Source of the DNA: Phascolarctobacterium sp.
GTDB taxonomy: Bacteria > Bacillota > Negativicutes > Acidaminococcales > Acidaminococcaceae
Assembly: GCA_030523325.1 (NCBI GenBank)
Contig: JAUNIS010000020.1
Location: 1-44,198, forward strand
DNA: 44,198 nucleotides
Direction: 5' to 3'
Position 1 is the first letter of the stretch; each line of letters starts with the position of its first letter. Shown here piece after piece: positions 40,708 to 44,198 of the stretch. The notes beneath the pieces are model-generated. The model was not told the origin of the DNA and did not search any database. It saw only the letters and a list, made by a program, of their open reading frames with translations. The position numbers were made by a program, and so were the translations under genes.

Positions 40708-42181
40708 TTTTGAATAGCTTGCCAAAGAGAGGGCTGAGCAAAGAGAGGGCTGCGGCCGCCAGGAAGAAGAGACAGAGAGGACGAGTGTAGAAAACGCTGA
40801 AGGCACCGTCACTCATAATGAGAGAGCCAACGAAATTTTGCTCGGCCATGCCACCTAAAATGATGCCGATAATTACTGCACTCATGCTAAAGCCCAGCTT
40901 GTTCAAGAAATACCCGCAGAAACCCGAGAAAACCATGAGGTACACGTCGTTCACAGAATTATTATAAGAATAAGTACCCACGAAGGTCATCATCATGATA
41001 ATGGGCAGAAGAATATGCATAGGCACGGAAACAACCTTGACGAAGAAACGAATCAGCGAGAAACCCATGAGACCCATGACAAGATTTGCCAAGAGAAGAC
41101 CAATGAAAATTGCGTAAACATCTGGAGCCTTCTCGACGAAAAGCAAGGGACCTGGCTGCAAGCCTTGAACCATGAGGGCGCCCATCATAATCGCAGTGGC
41201 ACCATCACCCGGAATACCCAGAGTAAGTACGGGAATAAAAGCACCACCACTTACCGCATTGTTACCAGCCTCGGAGGCGCAGATACCCTCGGGCTCGCCA
41301 TTACCAAAATTATCTCTATGCTTGGACCAACGTTTTGCTTGGTCGTAGGACACGAAGGAGGCAATGTCACCACCCGTACCTGGTACGCAGCCGATAAATG
41401 TGCCGATAAAAGAAGAACGCAAAAGAGTCGTGAAGACGCGTTTAAGATCCACCAGGCTCGGAAGCACCCGGTCAATACTCATTTTTGTTTCCAGGCGATC
41501 CTTGTGATAATAATCCTCCACGCTCGCAAGCACCTGGGCAAAAGCAAAGACGCCGATGAGCACGGGAATAAAACTAACACCGCCAATAAAATAAGTCGTA
41601 TCCAAGGTAAAACGCACTGCCCCACTCATATCGTCAATGCCAACGGTCGCGAGGAACAAGCCGAAGAGACCGCCCATAATACCTTTTACAACTGAGCCAG
41701 AGGATACGGAGGTAATAATTGACAAACCAAAAATTGCCAAAGCAAAATATTCTGGCTTGGAAAATTGCAGGGCAATCTTTGCTAATTGAGGAGCCAAAAG
41801 AATGAGGCAAATCGTACTGAAAACCCCGCCAAATGTTGAAGCCATCGTCGAGAGACCCAAAGCACGACCAGGCTGATGCATTTTCGTTGCCATGGGATAG
41901 CCGTCGAGAGTCGTAGCTACTGAGGCAGGTGTACCAGGAGTTTTCAAGAGAATTGCCGATATGGAGCCGCCGTAAATCGCTCCACAATAAATACCTAGCA
42001 GCATGAGGATGCCGCCAATCCCTTTAAATGTAAAAGCCAAGGGGAAAAGTAAAGCAAGACCCATATTAACAGAAAGACCGGGCATACAACCAAAAGCAAT
42101 GCCAACTAAAACACCACCGATAAGCCCAAGAATATTCACGGGTACGAGAACCATAGCGAGAGCACTTAAAACATCTGTCAT
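40703..42181 (-). CDS. tctA: Tripartite tricarboxylate transporter, large membrane subunit TctA
   Basis: 492 aa with about 12 membrane helices. Family signatures: GCMPGLSVNMGLALLFPLAF at the first repeat and IYCGAIYGGSISAILLKTPG with GTPASVATTLDG, repeated in the second half as FIGCVPGTGGDIASFVSYDQ and GIPGDGATAIMMGALMVQG. Together with TctB it imports di- or tricarboxylates (citrate and relatives) with Na+ or H+, fed by a periplasmic TctC binding protein. It lies 15 bp behind tctB. A 3' tandem-repeat array overlaps its stop. Confidence 0.95.
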   Translation of the reverse strand: MTDVLSALAMVLVPVNILGLIGGVLVGIAFGCMPGLSVNMGLALLFPLAFTFKGIGGILMLLGIYCGAIYGGSISAILLKTPGTPASVATTLDGYPMATKMHQPGRALGLSTMASTFGGVFSTICLILLAPQLAKIALQFSKPEYFALAIFGLSIITSVSSGSVVKGIMGGLFGLFLATVGIDDMSGAVRFTLDTTYFIGGVSFIPVLIGVFAFAQVLASVEDYYHKDRLETKMSIDRVLPSLVDLKRVFTTLLRSSFIGTFIGCVPGTGGDIASFVSYDQAKRWSKHRDNFGNGEPEGICASEAGNNAVSGGAFIPVLTLGIPGDGATAIMMGALMVQGLQPGPLLFVEKAPDVYAIFIGLLLANLVMGLMGFSLIRFFVKVVSVPMHILLPIIMMMTFVGTYSYNNSVNDVYLMVFSGFCGYFLNKLGFSMSAVIIGIILGGMAEQNFVGSLIMSDGAFSVFYTRPLCLFFLAAAALSLLSPLFGKLFKK

Positions 42182-42196
42182 TTCACTGCCCTCCCC

Positions 42197-42664
42197 TTAC
42201 ATAAAGAACGGTTTCGGCAGCTGAGTTTTCAAAAGCATACCAAAGACTAAATAAATGAAGACAACGGTTCCCATGGTTGTTAGAGCAATACCTTTTTTCT
42301 CGCGATAATCCACAAGATACATAACTGCCGGAATGGTAACAATTGCCGCTGCGTAAAAACCTATGAGGCTAATTAAAATAGTAAAGCAGACAACAATGCC
42401 CATCATCTGATAGACACGCTTATTGGCTGGACCTGTGAGCTTAACCTCTTGGCTCGCAAGCTCCGTGCCATTAATTACCGTATAGCCTAAGAGAATTGCT
42501 GCACAAATAAACAATGCTCCCCCTAAGGCAAAGGGCCAGAAACCTGGACCAGGACCATTAGTAGTAAATTCCATGGGGAAGGCAGCAGCTGCTTGCATGA
42601 TCATCCCTGCGATGACAATACCTAAAACCCCAACAACATAATTGCATTTCTTCATGTTAATCAT
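42197..42664 (-). CDS. tctB: Tripartite tricarboxylate transporter, small membrane subunit TctB
   Basis: 155 aa with four predicted membrane helices and the usual weakly conserved TctB layout (MEFTTNGPGPGFWPFALGG is the typical first-loop motif). It pairs with the downstream TctA. The start may be ATG 42664 or ATG 42655 (MKKCNY); both follow a weak GGTGGG site. No TctC gene is in the window, so the binding protein must lie elsewhere or be shared. Confidence 0.9.
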   Translation of the reverse strand: MINMKKCNYVVGVLGIVIAGMIMQAAAAFPMEFTTNGPGPGFWPFALGGALFICAAILLGYTVINGTELASQEVKLTGPANKRVYQMMGIVVCFTILISLIGFYAAAIVTIPAVMYLVDYREKKGIALTTMGTVVFIYLVFGMLLKTQLPKPFFM

Positions 42665-42702
42665 AATTTAAAACCCACCAAAAAGTTTATAGTATACTAC
42701 AT

Positions 42703-42732
42703 ATTTTATCATAAACCGTATGTATTGCGCAA
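42703..42732 (-). promoter_or_regulatory. Probable tctBA promoter
   Basis: Minus strand -35 TTGCGC (42732-42727), 18-bp spacer, -10 TAAAAT (42708-42703). Another reading (TTATGA, 17 bp, TATAAA) overlaps it. The palindrome TAGTATACTA (42699-42690) lies just downstream. The block ACGGTTTATGATAAAATAT is shared with the CNNM promoter. Confidence 0.45.
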
Positions 42733-42734
42733 TA

Positions 42735-42796
42735 AATCAATTAGCAATGAGCAATTGAGGTAGGATTTTTGCGGTGCAAAAATCCATTGATTAAAA
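42735..42796 (+). repeat. Dispersed hairpin repeat, copy A
   Basis: AATCAATTAGCAATGAGCAA, TTGAGGTA, the hairpin GGATTTTTGC-GGT-GCAAAAATCC (42763-42785), then ATTGATTAAA. The ends AATCAAT and ATTGATT are inverted repeats of each other. Confidence 0.8.
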
Positions 42797-42856
42797 CTGA
42801 ATGAGTTAAGAGTTAAGATTTGAAAAAATGCGGAATTATGGATAGATTTTGCGAAG

Positions 42857-42914
42857 GAAAATCGTTTCCGTTTTCTTTCTCCCAAAACAATGTTTATAAT
42901 TGGGAGAAAGAAAA
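42857..42914. repeat. Two adjacent hairpins, one with a 15-bp purine/pyrimidine stem
   Basis: GGAAA/TTTCC with an ATCG loop is followed by TTTTCTTTCTCCCAA (42871-42885) facing TTGGGAGAAAGAAAA (42900-42914) around a 14-nt loop. The match is perfect. No T-run follows on either strand, so it is not an ordinary terminator. Confidence 0.6.
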
Positions 42915-42939
42915 GGATGTTGGGAAAAAGGAGTTCCTC

Positions 42940-42968
42940 TTTACAAAATTTAGTTAAAATGTAATAAT
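42940..42968 (+). promoter_or_regulatory. Promoter of the orphan leader RNA
   Basis: -35 TTTACA (42940-42945), 17-bp spacer, -10 AATAAT (42963-42968). It stands at the same distance from the conserved GCTGATGAA block as the pilB promoter does. Confidence 0.5.
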
Positions 42969-42971
42969 AAG

Positions 42972-43151
42972 TCGAAACAGTTTTTGCTGATGAAGTATTA
43001 GTGGGATGCTAAGCGGAGGCAATAGGGCTCTTGTTAGTTTGAATAATTAAGCTGATTTGGGTGGCAATTAACAATTTTATATGGTTACATTTAAGCAGTA
43101 TGTTTCAATTCCAAGTGAAGTCTTGGGTTTGTTCATACTGCTTTTTGTTTT
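42972..43151 (+). ncRNA. Orphan copy of the pilB leader RNA
   Basis: GCTGATGAA (42986-42994), a TTAG/CTAA hairpin, GGAGGCAATAGGGCTC (43015-43030), a variable arm, GGGTGGCA (43059-43066), and a terminator. The terminator stem is AAGCAGTATG (43093-43102) / CATACTGCTT (43134-43143) with an inner CCAAG/CTTGG helix and TTTGTTTT behind it. After the terminator come AAAGGA and a frame of only seven codons from GTG 43160 (stop 43181-43183), so the gene it once controlled is gone or the RNA acts alone. The remaining stretch up to the hicA promoter shows nothing else. Confidence 0.7.
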
Positions 43152-43214
43152 AAAGGATGGTGATTCATTTGCACATTGATTAATTATTTGTGTTTTGAGT
43201 TTTCTTGATCGATA

Positions 43215-43243
43215 TTGACTGATAGTATCAAATATAGTATCAT
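43215..43243 (+). promoter_or_regulatory. hicAB promoter with repeated operator
   Basis: -35 TTGACT (43215-43220), 17-bp spacer, -10 TATCAT (43238-43243). ATAGTATCA occurs twice, at 43222-43230 and 43234-43242, 12 bp apart. The first copy belongs to a perfect palindrome TGATAGTATCA (43220-43230). The sites cover the spacer and the -10, fitting autorepression by HicB. Confidence 0.7.
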
Positions 43244-43263
43244 TTTGGAGAAAGGTATTAATA

Positions 43264-43506
43264 ATGTCAACTTTAGAGAAAAAACTTCGTGCTCTGGCTT
43301 CAGGAAAGAATTTGCCTTGGAAACAGGTAGTTAGTCTTTTAGAAGCTTATGGGGTCAAGGTAATTCCTCCGACTGGCGGAGGAAGTCATCATAAAATTGT
43401 TTATCCAGGGAAGAACACTATTATTGTTCCTGTTCATAACGGAACAATCAAAAAGATTTATGCTAAAGAAATAGCTGCACTGTTAGAAGAAATTGATAAG
43501 GAGTGA
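43264..43506 (+). CDS. hicA: HicA-type mRNA interferase toxin
   Basis: 80 aa, double-stranded-RNA-binding-like fold of the HicA/YcfA family. The motif GGGSHHKIVYPG (residues 38-49) supplies the catalytic His. GTIKKIYAKEIAALLEEI is the typical C-terminal helix. HicA cleaves mRNA in a translation-independent way until bound by HicB. RBS GGAGAAAGG. The stop overlaps the hicB start. Confidence 0.92.
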   Translation: MSTLEKKLRALASGKNLPWKQVVSLLEAYGVKVIPPTGGGSHHKIVYPGKNTIIVPVHNGTIKKIYAKEIAALLEEIDKE

Positions 43507-43880
43507 TGACGATGGAAAAAGATTTACAATACTATCTTCGTTTAAATTACTCGGTAGAAATAGAAGAGATACCCTTGGAAGAAGGTGGAGGATTTTTAGC
43601 GAAGATTCCGCTTCTCGTAGGTTGCATGTCAGACGGAGAGACTTTACAGGAAGCCTATGACAATATTAAAGAAGCAAAAACTTTATGGCTTGAGGATATG
43701 CTTGCTCGTGGTATGTTCATTCCAGAACCCGACACCGAAGAAAAATATAGCGGCAAATTTCTTGTGCGCATTCCCAAATCCTTGCACAAAATCATCAGCG
43801 AGCAATCGAAACGAGAAGGGTTGAGTCTCAATCAATACGTTGCGAATTCACTTGCTTTCATGGCTGGACAAAAGATTTAA
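43506..43880 (+). CDS. hicB: HicB-type antitoxin
   Basis: 124 aa. The N-terminal RNase-H-like HicB domain (YSVEIEEIPLEEGGGFLAKI, then PLLVGCMSDGETLQEAYDNI) neutralises HicA. The C-terminal ribbon-helix-helix (KFLVRIPKSLHKIISEQSKR then EGLSLNQYVANSLAF) binds the operator. The ATG at 43506 overlaps the hicA TGA; a GTG one codon earlier and an ATG at 43512 are alternatives. Intact and complete, in contrast to the decayed pair at 39.6 kb. Confidence 0.92.
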   Translation: MTMEKDLQYYLRLNYSVEIEEIPLEEGGGFLAKIPLLVGCMSDGETLQEAYDNIKEAKTLWLEDMLARGMFIPEPDTEEKYSGKFLVRIPKSLHKIISEQSKREGLSLNQYVANSLAFMAGQKI

Positions 43881-43961
43881 TGCGAAATGTGAAAAGAGTA
43901 CTATGAACGCAAGCAGATTTTCATTGCTTTCTTCCGCTATAAAATAAATTTTAAAAACTTA

Positions 43962-43990
43962 TTGACAAGCAATATCTTCTATAGTAAAAT
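43962..43990 (+). promoter_or_regulatory. Strong promoter of the tRNA unit
   Basis: Consensus -35 TTGACA (43962-43967), 17-bp spacer, -10 TAAAAT (43985-43990). It drives the tRNA-like relic and the tRNA-Asp gene behind it. Confidence 0.75.
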
Positions 43991-44033
43991 ATCAATGTTG
44001 TCATTTGACTACATTCAATTCCGAATTGATTTT

Positions 44034-44112
44034 GGTCCGGTGGTTCAGTTGGTTAGAATGAGCGCTCACTTACGACGGTCTCGTGAGTTCGTTTGAGTTT
44101 CATCTGACTTCT
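44034..44112 (+). pseudogene. tRNA-Asp-like relic
   Basis: The first 27 bases (GGTCCGGTGGTTCAGTTGGT, then TAGAATG) match the tRNA-Asp gene at 44146 except for one C to T change. The following anticodon arm does not fold (AGCGC, TCACTTA, CGACG). Scattered T-arm pieces (GTGAGTTCG, GAGTTTCATC) remain, and the 3' end does not pair with the acceptor 5' strand. It looks like a decayed or partly replaced duplicate. Confidence 0.65.
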
Positions 44113-44145
44113 GTACGAAGTGGCCGCAAAATTTAGTTTAGTATT

Positions 44146-44198
44146 GGCCCGGTGGTTCAGTTGGTTAGAATGCCGCCCTGTCACGGCGGAGGTCGTGG
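44146..44198 (+). tRNA. tRNA-Asp (GTC), truncated by the window end
   Basis: Acceptor GGCCCGG, D-arm TGGTTCAGTTGGTTAGAATG, and anticodon stem CCGCC/GGCGG around the loop CTGTCAC with anticodon GTC at 44180-44182. The variable region GGTCG begins; the T-arm and 3' end lie beyond the window. Confidence 0.93.

Noticed and set aside
42986..42994. CTGATGA in both leader RNAs resembles the hammerhead ribozyme core
   Set aside because: Neither copy has the required GAAA after the second helix nor a cleavage-site helix in place.

Overview
The window looks like chromosomal DNA of a diderm Firmicute (class Negativicutes, probably Acidaminococcaceae or a relative). This is inferred from three things. 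A Firmicutes-type gene order (priA-def-fmt-rsmB-rlmN-prpC-prkC-rsgA-rpe, then yggS-sepF-proC-ylmH-divIVA-ileS with an Ile T-box) sits beside outer-membrane traits (a secretin and type IV pilus ATPases). There is a carboxyltransferase of the oxaloacetate decarboxylase / pyruvate carboxylase type, and a tripartite tricarboxylate transporter. No species call is possible from sequence alone.

Layout. 1-3.97 kb, plus strand: a class A penicillin-binding protein and a carboxyltransferase subunit, each with its own promoter and terminator. 3.97-8.7 kb, minus: a CNNM/CorC-type exporter, and ileS behind a T-box. 8.7-24.7 kb, minus: one nearly gapless run of housekeeping genes read priA to phosphoglycerate-mutase-like phosphatase. 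It covers replication restart, N-formyl-methionine processing, rRNA modification, Ser/Thr kinase-phosphatase signalling, ribosome assembly and septum placement. 24.8-28.9 kb, minus: pgeF, a B12-binding-type radical SAM protein and a polyphosphate:AMP phosphotransferase. 29.0-36.5 kb: a split, incomplete type IV pilus locus. pilB-pilT and a pilM/N fusion plus pilO are on minus, and a pilP-like gene plus secretin are on plus. A D-amino-acid-aminotransferase-like gene and an ECF S-component gene sit inside the locus behind their own promoter. 36.7-39.4 kb: alaS. 39.5-44.2 kb: an accessory-looking stretch with a wrecked toxin-antitoxin locus, an exported protein, tctBA without tctC, a hicAB module, a tRNA-like relic and the start of a tRNA-Asp gene.

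The most interesting signal is an RNA. The leader of pilB (minus, about 34490-34696) and a stretch upstream of hicA (plus, about 42972-43151) are the same roughly 180-205 nt element. Both have a promoter at the same spacing, then GCTGATGAA, a small hairpin, the 16-nt block GGAGGCAATAGGGCTC, a variable arm, GGGTGGCA, and a long intrinsic terminator whose stems are preserved by compensatory changes. I cannot match it to a riboswitch class I know. In the pilB copy the terminator ends just before the ribosome binding site, as expected for a transcription-attenuating riboswitch controlling pilus assembly. The hicA-side copy has lost its gene: an RBS and a seven-codon stub follow it. A third leader with a long terminator precedes the pilM/N gene, and a perfect 12-bp palindrome covers the start of the pilPQ transcript, so every arm of the pilus locus appears to have its own regulatory device.

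Other notable points: the aminotransferase has Asn where the PLP-binding lysine should be; a dispersed hairpin repeat family (three copies, with covariation) and two 18-19 bp degenerate tandem arrays lie between genes; two promoters share an 18/19-bp block.
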